DNA from: Mycolicibacterium diernhoferi
GTDB lineage: Bacteria; Actinomycetota; Actinomycetes; Mycobacteriales; Mycobacteriaceae
Direction of reading: 5' to 3'
DNA: 64,000 nucleotides
NCBI RefSeq assembly: GCF_019456655.1
Contig: NZ_CP080332.1
Location: 5,332,001 to 5,396,000, forward strand
A model generated the notes under the pieces. That model was not told the origin of the DNA. It made no database searches and saw only the letters and a list, made by a program, of their open reading frames with translations. Below, in pieces: positions 42,760 to 50,698 of the stretch (positions are counted from its first letter, which is position 1; each line of letters begins with the position of its first letter). The position numbers and the translations under genes were made by a program.

Positions 42760-43673
42760 CGCCGAGCAGTCGGCCACAGGAGGCGCAGGACGATCCTGCC
42801 CGCGTTGAGTGCCGCATAGGCAAGCGCGAAGACGCCGGGGCGACCATGTCGGACTGCCGACCTCACCGCGCGCATCACACCGCCCAACGACCCGGCCGAG
42901 ACCGCGGCGCTCACCGGACTGGTGCACAGATAGTCACCGAGGACACGTGGCGACTCCGGACCCAGATAGTGCAGTCCCCAGCGTATATAGGTTGCCGTAC
43001 GGTCCGATGTGTCCCGAGACACCGAACTGCCGTTCACGTTGTAGATGCTCAAGGCCTCGGGCAGGTGAACGACGTGCAGATCCGGATTGGTGCGCTGAGC
43101 CCTGATCAACCAGCTCGGCTCATCGTGTGGTTGATCGTAGGCTCCGCCCCATGGCACCGAACGTCCCAATACGGTCGGAAAGCACAACGTGGAAGTCTGC
43201 AGGTTGGCGTTGCCGAACCCAAGGCGCTCGAAGCGAAACAGGTACTCCGCCACCAGCTCCCCCGGCTCGATGAGCCGCCGCGGCCACAACCGCTCCCGAG
43301 CGCCCGGACCCCGCACCACCATTCGCGACGACACGATCCAATCGTCACCGTCGAATGCCTCGACGGCGGCGAGTTGGCGGGCCAGTTTGGTCGGTTGCCA
43401 CGCGTCATCGTCGTCGAGCAGCGCGATGACCGTCCCGCTCGCTGCATCGATGCCCAGTTGCCGGCTTCTGGCCGGCCCGCCACCGGCCGGGGTGGTGAGC
43501 ACACGGATGCGGTCGTCGTCCGGAACGGACACCCGAACATCGGCTTCCGCAGTCTCGTCCGCGACGACAAGGATCTCGTCGACCGGGTAGGTCTGGGCCA
43601 GTGTCGATCGAATTGCACCGGTGAGCGAAGGACGGCCGATGGTGGCGATCACCACGCTGACAGTAGGTTTCAT
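42756..43673 (-). CDS. GT2-family glycosyltransferase
   Basis: A 305-residue GT-A enzyme from ATG 43673; the frame beyond it, to 44483, is antisense noise inside the polymerase gene. Motifs: TVSVVIATIGRPSLTGAIRSTL at the N-terminus, the nucleotide-sugar DxD region in VIALLDDDDAWQP (~residue 85), and GAYDQPHDEPSWLI containing the likely catalytic ED/DE pair. The C-terminal part has a weakly hydrophobic helix that may touch the membrane. It overlaps neighbours on both sides by four bases, so it belongs to one leftward operon with the flippase and polymerase. Confidence 0.88.
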   Translation of the reverse strand: MKPTVSVVIATIGRPSLTGAIRSTLAQTYPVDEILVVADETAEADVRVSVPDDDRIRVLTTPAGGGPARSRQLGIDAASGTVIALLDDDDAWQPTKLARQLAAVEAFDGDDWIVSSRMVVRGPGARERLWPRRLIEPGELVAEYLFRFERLGFGNANLQTSTLCFPTVLGRSVPWGGAYDQPHDEPSWLIRAQRTNPDLHVVHLPEALSIYNVNGSSVSRDTSDRTATYIRWGLHYLGPESPRVLGDYLCTSPVSAAVSAGSLGGVMRAVRSAVRHGRPGVFALAYAALNAGRIVLRLLWPTARR

Positions 43674-44938
43674 TGCTTCGCCGATGATCGCACCGGCGGC
43701 CCACGGAAGTGGGTGGCAGCGAAAAACAAAGCGATGCAGGCGAATGTCGGGATCATGTTGTACAGCCAGGGCCCGTACAGGAGGTCCCAGATCCCCTGCA
43801 GAGCCACCGTGATCCCCAGCGGCGCCCACCTCCCGAGCCGGGTGAAGTTCCATACCAGCCCAAGGCAGGCCACCACCAGCGCAGCAGGCAGGAGCACTGC
43901 CAACACCCCGCCTTCGGCCCACGACCCCAACAAGATCGAATGCATCGCCGAGTAGTTCGAGGGTGGCAATTCCCAGTAAACGTCGAACGGGAATGTCGGA
44001 CTGAATCCGAACCGCGTCGCGAGATGCTGAGCCTGCGTGTACACATCCGGCGGCAGGTTCATCGCGCTGCCCCAGCCCAGAAGTGGGCGCTCCAGGATGG
44101 CGGTGATGCTCATCGGTGGCTCGGTGCGGCCCGCCAGGAGCAGCGGCACGTCGAACGTCTCCTGCTCGAGGGTCTTGGCCTGAAGCGCAGCGCCGAACAT
44201 CCCGGTGCGCGCGACCATCGGCATCGCATAGGCGAACGCCACACCGATCATGATCAGACCGGTGAACTGCCAACCGCGGCGAAGCCGAGTCCCGAGAAAG
44301 TGATTGATCACCAATGTTCCCGCGGAAAGAAAACAGACGAGCGCATGGGCTCGGTAGTTCAGCCCGAGGCTCGCCAGTCCCAGTGCCGCCAACGCGACAG
44401 ACAGTGCCAGGACGGGCGCCCGCAGGGTCGTCAATCCGAACACGATGAGGATCGTCACGGCAGAGGCGATCCCGTACTTCCACACGTCCGCGAATCGCCC
44501 GGTGTGGGTCAGCTCGATGCCTTCGGTTGCAAAGAACACGATCGCGCCAACGGCGAGTCCCGCCAACGCAGCCGCAATCGAGTCGACCGCGCGTCCGGTG
44601 AGGACCGTGAGCCCGATGAAATACAACCCGAAAGCCGCCGGAGCCAACGCATTAGGCCACAGCACACTCACATCGTTCACCAGACAGGAGGCGAGGAACG
44701 AGATCGACCCCAAGGCTGCCAGCAGCAGTGGTAGCAGGTCGACTCCCCGGTGCGACATGAGCAGCCAGGCCGGTGCGATGAGCAGACAGATCAGCGATAG
44801 TGCCGTCACGGTGACGTTGGCACCCTGGATCGCCGAGGTTGCCGCGACCGCAAAGACCAGGATGAGGCCGGGCGTTACGGCACGTCCTCGGCTTCGTTCC
44901 TGCAGCGAGCAGGGTGCGAGCTCGGTTGCTGTCAACAC
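43670..44938 (-). CDS. O-antigen ligase/polymerase-like membrane protein (first copy)
   Basis: A 422-residue polytopic protein with ~11 helices, start GTG 44938 (a TTG at 44965 is also in frame). A large loop lies between the last helices and contains GRTEPPMSITAILERPLLGWGSAMNL and FPFDVYWELPPSNYSAMHSILLGSWAEGG, resembling the Wzy/RfaL-family pattern of RPLLGxG followed by H-x-x-x-L-x-x-x-x-E-x-G. It should join repeat units or attach glycan to a carrier on the outer face. It heads the leftward polymerase-GT2-flippase operon. Confidence 0.82.
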   Translation of the reverse strand: MLTATELAPCSLQERSRGRAVTPGLILVFAVAATSAIQGANVTVTALSLICLLIAPAWLLMSHRGVDLLPLLLAALGSISFLASCLVNDVSVLWPNALAPAAFGLYFIGLTVLTGRAVDSIAAALAGLAVGAIVFFATEGIELTHTGRFADVWKYGIASAVTILIVFGLTTLRAPVLALSVALAALGLASLGLNYRAHALVCFLSAGTLVINHFLGTRLRRGWQFTGLIMIGVAFAYAMPMVARTGMFGAALQAKTLEQETFDVPLLLAGRTEPPMSITAILERPLLGWGSAMNLPPDVYTQAQHLATRFGFSPTFPFDVYWELPPSNYSAMHSILLGSWAEGGVLAVLLPAALVVACLGLVWNFTRLGRWAPLGITVALQGIWDLLYGPWLYNMIPTFACIALFFAATHFRGPPVRSSAKQ

Positions 44939-45055
44939 ACACCCCCAATTGACCGATGCGCGCAAAAGAACGATAGCTGTTTACCCGGTTTCATGTGGTG
45001 AAGTCGTAGTCCCGTTACGATGATTATCGTCAGATTCTTTGCTGGGGGAGGCAAT
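44939..45055. promoter_or_regulatory. Divergent promoter region in glycan locus
   Basis: A short, AT-rich gap between the leftward polymerase and the rightward acetyltransferase genes. TACGAT at 45016-45021 is a possible rightward -10 box, overlapping a 5-bp inverted repeat ACGAT/ATCGT. A GGGGGAGG ribosome-binding site at about 45043-45050 decides the GTG start at 45056. Confidence 0.4.
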
Positions 45056-45604
45056 GTGTCGATCACTCAGCCGGACCGGTCGCTGGCTGCACGGCGGGGT
45101 CGGTCCTACGACAAGGGCCGTGGACTCGGTGCGCAGATTCTCTGGGTGGCCATGTCCACCCTCGTCTTCACGCAGGTCTGGTGTCCGAACCGGCTACGGT
45201 GCGCCATGCTGCGCTGGTTCGGTGCGCAGATCGGTGACAACGTGTTGATCAGGCACCGCGTGACGGTTCAGTGGCCATGGAAACTCTCGATCGGAAACAA
45301 TTCCTGGATCGGTACGGGCAGTGAGCTCCTCAACCTCGACCAGATCGTGATCGGATCCGATGTATGCATCTCCCAGCACGTGTTCCTGTGCACGGGGAGC
45401 CACGACCGCACGTCTCCGACCTTCGAGTTCGACAACGCTCCGATCACGATCGAAGACGGCGTGTGGGTATGTGCGCGTAGCACGGTGCTGCGCGGTGTCC
45501 GCATAGGAGCGAACTCGGTTGTCGGCGCGACGTCGTTGGTCCACCGCGACATACCACCGGACTCCCTGGTCCAGGCTGCGTTACCGGTCGTCAGCCGGAT
45601 GTGA
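45056..45604 (+). CDS. WcaF-like hexapeptide-repeat acyltransferase
   Basis: A 182-residue left-handed beta-helix protein from GTG 45056. It has WCPNRLRCAMLRWFGAQIGDNVLIR and repeats such as WPWKLSIGNNSWIGTGSELLNLDQIVIGSD (in parts), the catalytic His in FLCTGSHDRTSPTF, and WVCARSTVLRGVRIGANSVVG. This matches sugar O-acetyltransferases of colanic-acid type clusters. It begins a long rightward operon (acyltransferase, GT4, two SGNH, two Wzz-like). The mono-operon spacing is 4 bp to the next gene. Confidence 0.87.
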   Translation: MSITQPDRSLAARRGRSYDKGRGLGAQILWVAMSTLVFTQVWCPNRLRCAMLRWFGAQIGDNVLIRHRVTVQWPWKLSIGNNSWIGTGSELLNLDQIVIGSDVCISQHVFLCTGSHDRTSPTFEFDNAPITIEDGVWVCARSTVLRGVRIGANSVVGATSLVHRDIPPDSLVQAALPVVSRM

Positions 45605-45608
45605 GGCC

Positions 45609-46730
45609 ATGCGCATCCTGCAGGTGGTGACGTTGTTCAGCCCGGACGGGCTGTACGGCGGGCCCGCCCGGGTGGCGCTGAACCAGAGTTCGGAGTTGGC
45701 CGGCCGCGGCCACGACGTGACGATCATCGGTGCCGCCCGCGGCTACCGGGACCTGCCGACCGAACTGAACGGGATACCGGCCAACTTGTTCGAGGCGAAA
45801 GCGGTCCTCCGCCGGTCCGGCTTCGCGTGGCTCTGTGCGCCGGGGCTGACGAAGTGGTTGCGTGACAACTGGTTCCGATTCGACGCCGCGCACATTCACT
45901 TCGCCCGCGACCTCGTTGTCATGCCGGTCGCGGCGGCTGCCCGCCGCCGCGGCATCCCGTACGTGTTGCAGACCCATGGCATGGTGGTGCCCACGGCCCA
46001 TCCCCTCGCTGCTCCGCTGGACCGCGGGTGGACTCGCGGGATCCTCGGGGATGCGCGGGCCGTGTTCTTCCTCGATCACAAGGAACGGCAACAGCTCATC
46101 GCCGTCGCCGGCGCTGATCTTCGGCTCGTGGAGCTGGGCAACGGAGTACCGGATTACCCTGCGGCCACCGGCGCGCCGCCTTTCGGGCAACCGGAGGTCT
46201 TGTTCGCGGCTCGAATGCACGCGAGGAAACGACCGGTCGTGTTTGTCGAGATGGCGAAGGAACTGCTGAGACTGGGGATCGACGCCCGCTTCACGTTGGT
46301 GGGACCTGACGAGGGGGAAGGGCCGGCGCTGCGGGCTGCGCTCGACGGGGACCCCCGGATCACCTGGGAAGGCGCCCTGAGTCCCGATGCGATCCCGGCC
46401 CGGCTGGCCGACGCAGAGGTCTACGTCCTTCCGTCGGTTCGGGAGCCATTTCCGATGTCGGTCCTGGAAGCGATGTCCGTCGGGGTTCCCGTCGTGGTGA
46501 CCGGCGACTGTGGGCTCGCGCCGATCATCGAACAATCCCGCAGCGGCGTCGTCACCGACCACACCGTGCCCGCCCTGGTCGCCGCGGTCGGCTTGTTACT
46601 CGGCAACCGGGCACGTGCGCGGTCCATGGGTGAACGCGGCCGGGCAACGGTGCATGAACACTTCGGCATGCGCCGGGTCGCTGACCGCCTGGAGAACACG
46701 TACACGGACGCCCTCGTGGGTGGCCGATGA
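45609..46730 (+). CDS. GT4-family glycosyltransferase
   Basis: A 373-residue GT-B enzyme from ATG 45609, four bases after the acyltransferase stop. N-terminal FSPDGLYGGPARVALNQSSELAGRGHDVTI (in parts) is the GGx loop of GT4 enzymes. The donor-binding segment is VLFAARMHARKRPVVFVEMA, and the EX7E region is PSVREPFPMSVLEAMSVG. It should transfer a hexose from a nucleotide sugar during repeat-unit assembly. The stop overlaps the next gene by four bases (ATGA). Confidence 0.9.
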   Translation: MRILQVVTLFSPDGLYGGPARVALNQSSELAGRGHDVTIIGAARGYRDLPTELNGIPANLFEAKAVLRRSGFAWLCAPGLTKWLRDNWFRFDAAHIHFARDLVVMPVAAAARRRGIPYVLQTHGMVVPTAHPLAAPLDRGWTRGILGDARAVFFLDHKERQQLIAVAGADLRLVELGNGVPDYPAATGAPPFGQPEVLFAARMHARKRPVVFVEMAKELLRLGIDARFTLVGPDEGEGPALRAALDGDPRITWEGALSPDAIPARLADAEVYVLPSVREPFPMSVLEAMSVGVPVVVTGDCGLAPIIEQSRSGVVTDHTVPALVAAVGLLLGNRARARSMGERGRATVHEHFGMRRVADRLENTYTDALVGGR

Positions 46731-47386
46731 GCTGGGGGAAGATCGATCAGCGACGAGTCCGGTGGGCGGTCGGACTCGCGCTCGTCGGCCAGTTGGTGCT
46801 CGCGACGGCGGTCGCCTGGGCGCCGGCCACGGCTCCCCCGCCGCCGTTGACCATTGCCGTGGTCGGCGATCAGAACACGGCCGGCATCAAGAACCGGGTG
46901 GTCTGGCCAACGCTGATGGCGGCCAGAACCGGATGGGCGGTATCCAATTATGCGCTCCCCGAGGCAGGCTTCGCCGCGGACGGAATGGGGGGACAAGCCT
47001 TCAGCTTTCAGGTCGATCGCGCGCAAGCGCAGCGCCCCCGACTCATCTTGCTGGTGACCGGTACCGCTGACGCGTCCGTGCCGGAAATGGAAGCGGTCAC
47101 CGTCGGGGCGACAGACGCGATCAACAAGATCATCCGGGGTGGCCAACAAGCGGCAGTGATCGGTCCGTTCTGGTATGAATCACCCGTTCCGGAGTCGGTT
47201 CGGCGGGTGGACGACGCCGTCAAAGCGGTGGCCGAACGGGCCGAGGTGCCATTCTTCGACGCCCTCGATCCCCCGCTGCTCACCAAGGCCCAGATGCACC
47301 CGGACCGCAGCGGGCCGAGCGACGAGGGGCAATCCGTCACCGCGGACAGGGTCGCAGCGTGGCTTCGTGCGCAGGTTCTGCGATGA
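46727..47386 (+). CDS. Degenerate SGNH/GDSL-fold secreted protein lacking the catalytic serine
   Basis: A 219-residue protein from ATG 46727 with one N-terminal membrane helix (residues ~12-32). It has an SGNH-like core, but block I reads VVGDQNTAG (residues ~45-53), with Gln where the nucleophile Ser should be. Block III reads LVTGTAD instead of GxND, and the usual C-terminal DxxH is not intact (MHPDRSGPSDEGQ). It is followed by a canonical SGNH gene with a 4-bp overlap. Probably a non-catalytic partner or glycan-binding protein derived by duplication. The fold assignment is moderate. Confidence 0.68.
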   Translation: MSWGKIDQRRVRWAVGLALVGQLVLATAVAWAPATAPPPPLTIAVVGDQNTAGIKNRVVWPTLMAARTGWAVSNYALPEAGFAADGMGGQAFSFQVDRAQAQRPRLILLVTGTADASVPEMEAVTVGATDAINKIIRGGQQAAVIGPFWYESPVPESVRRVDDAVKAVAERAEVPFFDALDPPLLTKAQMHPDRSGPSDEGQSVTADRVAAWLRAQVLR

Positions 47387-48126
47387 CCCGGGCACGGTGG
47401 TCGGATGTCGGCGCAGCCGCCATGGTCGTCGCGATTGCCATCGGTATCAGCACGGTTTCCCGTTCTCCCCAACCCCACCCGGTGCTCTCCCACTCCGGGG
47501 CAGAGCAGCCGATCAGCGAAACCCGGCCGCTGGCGTTGTTCATCGGGGATTCGTACACCGCGGGCGAGAGTTCCGCCGAGCTGTCCTATGCATGCCGCGC
47601 CGCGGTGCTGATGGGCTGGCTCTGCGCGCTGTCCGCGGTCGGCGGAACGGGGTACATCAGCGGCGGGCCCGCCAACCGCTGGGACGATCCGTATACCGGA
47701 GAGTCCTCGTCTTTCATCGAGCGTATCCCGCACCTGTCCGCTCAATACGATCCCGACCTGGTGTTGCTCGACGGTGGCCGCAATGATGCCTTCGCGCCGC
47801 GCACCTACGTGTTCGAGGAGACGGTGTCGACACTCGGCGAGGTATATCGGGCCTGGCCGCGCGCCCAGATCGTCTTCATCCGGCCACGGCTCCTCGCGGA
47901 CCCCGGCGACGATCTCGGAATGACCGACGAGTTCATGGCACACCTGCGGGCTGAGCCTGCAGCCAAAGGCGTGATCTTCATCGACCCGATCAGCACATTG
48001 ACCGGCACCGACACATCGGAATTGCTTGCCCCGGACAAGCTCCACCCGAACGCCAGAGGCGAACAGCGCATTCTGACGTCGCTCATCGCAGCATTGCAGT
48101 CGCAACAGCTGGGTCCGTCATCGTGA
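47383..48126 (+). CDS. SGNH/GDSL-family hydrolase or O-acetyltransferase, membrane-anchored
   Basis: A 247-residue protein from ATG 47383. One N-terminal helix (~10-25) anchors it outside the membrane. Block I is FIGDSYTAGE with Ser57, block III is LLDGGRND, and block V is PDKLHPNARG with the Asp-His pair. Such stand-alone SGNH domains add or remove acyl groups on extracellular glycans. It overlaps both the degenerate SGNH gene and the Wzz-like gene by four bases. It is the most plausible deacylase/transacylase for the polymer of this locus. Confidence 0.85.
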   Translation: MTRARWSDVGAAAMVVAIAIGISTVSRSPQPHPVLSHSGAEQPISETRPLALFIGDSYTAGESSAELSYACRAAVLMGWLCALSAVGGTGYISGGPANRWDDPYTGESSSFIERIPHLSAQYDPDLVLLDGGRNDAFAPRTYVFEETVSTLGEVYRAWPRAQIVFIRPRLLADPGDDLGMTDEFMAHLRAEPAAKGVIFIDPISTLTGTDTSELLAPDKLHPNARGEQRILTSLIAALQSQQLGPSS

Positions 48127-48764
48127 GCGCTGCACTCACGGCGTATCTGCGCATCCTCCGCGCGGGGTGGCGGTGGATGCTGTGGGGTGTCCTGCTTGCG
48201 CTGGCCGCCGCCACCGTGATGTTGGTTCTCCAGCCACCGATGTACCAGTCACACGCGACCGTGTTCGTCCGGACCCCTGGCGACGTCAGCCGCGTGGTCG
48301 ACGGCGGGGACACCTACGCCCGCGAGCGCGCCGCTACTTATGCTCAGCTGGCCAAGAGCACAACCCTCGCGGACCGCGTGATCGCCGACCTCAACCTCGA
48401 CGTCGACCCGGCAACCCTGTCCGCGCGGATCACGGGAAAGAATCCACCGGGCACCGCGCTCATCGCCTTATCGGTCGGCGCCCGGTCCGGCACCCAAGCT
48501 CACCAGCTGGCGACGGTGTTCCTTTCCGAATACGCCGAAATGGTCCGCAGTTTGGAGTCGGTGCCCGGGTTACTAGTGCCTCGGGCCGAGCTCGTCGTCG
48601 TCGACCCGCCCGGGCTACCCACCAGGATGGTCTCGTGGGGCCTACCACTGTTGGTCGTACTGTCCGGTGCCGTGTTGATCGGGTTGGTCTCAGGTGCCGG
48701 CGCGGCGGTGATCCGGGCGGTCCTTGCCGGAACTGCAAGAGAAGACGCGGAACGGCGGGGGTGA
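48123..48764 (+). CDS. Wzz/chain-length determinant-like membrane protein (first)
   Basis: A 213-residue protein from GTG 48123 with two membrane helices: residues ~17-37 and ~170-195. The outer part begins PPMYQSHATVFVRTPGD, the typical Wzz N-terminal strand, and continues with TYAQLAKSTTLADRVIADLNL. No cytosolic tyrosine-kinase domain follows. It should help set polymer length or export. Overlaps the SGNH gene by four bases. Confidence 0.83.
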   Translation: MSAALTAYLRILRAGWRWMLWGVLLALAAATVMLVLQPPMYQSHATVFVRTPGDVSRVVDGGDTYARERAATYAQLAKSTTLADRVIADLNLDVDPATLSARITGKNPPGTALIALSVGARSGTQAHQLATVFLSEYAEMVRSLESVPGLLVPRAELVVVDPPGLPTRMVSWGLPLLVVLSGAVLIGLVSGAGAAVIRAVLAGTAREDAERRG

Positions 48765-48767
48765 AAG

Positions 48768-49499
48768 TTGACTGTTCAATCATTTATCGCTGCGGCACAA
48801 AAGTATTGGGCGACGTACCTGGCGGTGGCCGCGGTGGTGTTCGCCGCCGGAACAGCTGCGATACTGCTTTCGCCCGTCACATACGTGTCATCGGCCCGGC
48901 TGATGGTGTCGGTCGAGGGGTCGACGACCGCCGCGGCATATCAGAATGAGGAGGTCGCGACGCGGCGTATCCATTCCTACATTCCGCTCTTGACCAGCGG
49001 CCTGGTGACTCAGCGGGTCATCGACAGACTCGGGTTGCCGATGGCCCCTTCGGAACTCGCCCAGGAGATCTCCGCCACCAACGTGCCGCCGAAGACCTCC
49101 CTCATCGACATCTCGGTCAGAGACAGGTCGTCCGACCGAGCAGAACAGATCGCCGATGCGACAGCCCGCGAGTTCATCGCATTCACCGCCGCCATCGAGA
49201 CACCCACCGGCGAGGACAGTCAGAAGGTCCACACCACCTTGGTCAGCGCCGCCGGCCCCGCACACCGGGATCCGTTTGAGCAGGTCATTCTCCTTCTACT
49301 CGCGGCCCTGACGGCGCTCCTGCTCGGAGCTGTCGCAGTATGGATCCGCGAAACGCGCAACCACCCCATCCCGGGGCTGCCCGGCAGTGCCGATGACGTC
49401 GAAGCCGATGACGTCGAAGCCGATGATCGTGCACGACACCGAGCGACGGACAGCTATGGGCCCGCGCCACGAGCAGTCGACGCGGCCGAGTCCAACTGA
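48768..49499 (+). CDS. Wzz/chain-length determinant-like membrane protein (second)
   Basis: A 243-residue protein starting at TTG 48768 after a GGGGGTGAAAG site. Two helices lie at ~15-33 and ~168-190. The outer strand SPVTYVSSARLMVSVEG and the region IPLLTSGLVTQRVIDRLGL are Wzz-like. The ~50-residue cytosolic tail is acidic, with a duplicated EADDV unit encoded by a 15-bp repeat. It probably works as a pair with the preceding Wzz-like protein. It is convergent with the epimerase gene. Confidence 0.83.
   Translation: MTVQSFIAAAQKYWATYLAVAAVVFAAGTAAILLSPVTYVSSARLMVSVEGSTTAAAYQNEEVATRRIHSYIPLLTSGLVTQRVIDRLGLPMAPSELAQEISATNVPPKTSLIDISVRDRSSDRAEQIADATAREFIAFTAAIETPTGEDSQKVHTTLVSAAGPAHRDPFEQVILLLLAALTALLLGAVAVWIRETRNHPIPGLPGSADDVEADDVEADDRARHRATDSYGPAPRAVDAAESN
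49391..49420. repeat. 15-bp tandem repeat in the second Wzz-like gene
   Basis: Two perfect copies of CGATGACGTCGAAGC (49391-49405, 49406-49420) duplicate DDVEA in the acidic tail. Confidence 0.85.
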
Positions 49500-49509
49500 A
49501 CCCGCCTAC

Positions 49510-50481
49510 TCATCCTCTCCGAGAGGCGAGTTGCTGCTCCCGGAGCCACTCCACCGTCGCAGCGATACCGTCTCGCAGATCGACACGTGCCTGCCATCCG
49601 AGCAGCCTTCTCGCTTTCTCGACGGACGGCCAGCGGCGTTGCACGTCGACCTCGAAACTCGGCACGCTTTCGAGCTCGAAGAGCTCGGGGTCCAACCCGC
49701 ACAATTTCCAGATCAGCCGTGCGGTCTCCGCCACCGTATGTTCCTCGGACGCAGAAATGTTGAAGTCCTGGTTCTCACCGGCGGGGTGGAACATCGCCGT
49801 GACGATCCCGTCCGCGATGTCGTCGACGTGGGTGAGTGTGCGCGTCTGATGACCTGATCCGAAGATCTGCAGTGGGCGCTGACCCGACAACGCCTTCCAG
49901 ATCAGATCGGGTACGACATGTGCGATCCCCGGTTCGACATCGGGCAGTTCGCAGGGTCCGTACGCGTTGAACGGCCGGCAGATGGTGAACGGTAACCCGT
50001 GTTCCTCGTGCAGAGCGTGACAATGAATCTCACCGGTCAGCTTCGAGAATCCATACGCCGAGCGTGGGGGACGACAGTCCTGCAGGTGCTCCTCCGTGGT
50101 CGGAAACTGGGTCGCTTGTTCGAACACCATCGAGGAGGAGACATAGACCAGCCGCTCGACGTTCTCGCGGAGAGCCGCACCGAACACCGAGTTGTAGAGG
50201 CCGGTATTCATGGCGAGGAGCGTGTGGGGGAGATTATGGAAGTTCGCGATGCCGCCGACGATGGCAGCCAGGTGCACGACATGGGTGCATCCTTCGACAA
50301 CCGCCTCGGCCTCGCGGAGCGAAAGCAGATCTCCGGTGTGCACTTCACACCTGTCAAGCATCCACTGCGGTGCCGCACGTTGATCCGCCACTCGGATGGC
50401 GCAGGCATTGTCGCGCAACAATCTTCGGACCACGGCACTGCCGATCGCGCCGACGCCGCCGGTGACGAGAACTCTGTTCAC
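49510..50481 (-). CDS. NAD-dependent epimerase/dehydratase (extended SDR)
   Basis: A 323-residue extended SDR from GTG 50481. The NAD loop is VLVTGGVGAIGSAVVRRLL. VHLAAIVGG, the catalytic Ser in LVYVSSSMVFE, and Y-x3-K in SAYGFSKLTG follow. The sugar-binding side has RPFNAYGPCELPDV and RTLTHVDDIADGI. It is predicted to epimerise, dehydrate or reduce a nucleotide sugar for the glycan. It is the second gene after the AlgD-type gene on the minus strand, 217 bp downstream of it. Confidence 0.88.
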   Translation of the reverse strand: MNRVLVTGGVGAIGSAVVRRLLRDNACAIRVADQRAAPQWMLDRCEVHTGDLLSLREAEAVVEGCTHVVHLAAIVGGIANFHNLPHTLLAMNTGLYNSVFGAALRENVERLVYVSSSMVFEQATQFPTTEEHLQDCRPPRSAYGFSKLTGEIHCHALHEEHGLPFTICRPFNAYGPCELPDVEPGIAHVVPDLIWKALSGQRPLQIFGSGHQTRTLTHVDDIADGIVTAMFHPAGENQDFNISASEEHTVAETARLIWKLCGLDPELFELESVPSFEVDVQRRWPSVEKARRLLGWQARVDLRDGIAATVEWLREQQLASRRG

Positions 50482-50698
50482 CTGAAGAAAGCGCTCTCCG
50501 CCGGCGGCCCGAAACCTGTTCCCCGGCTGTCGAAATCGGATCCGTGACTCAGCTCATGAAACTTCTGAACAACGCCCACCTGCCCCCCTGAGGTCTATTC
50601 GGCGCGCCAATCGCAGTCAATGGTACGCGCCGCGCCAGACAGAGTGACCGCTTCCGCGCATCCCCATTCGACGGCGCCTGCCGGCTGGTACGCCGCCA

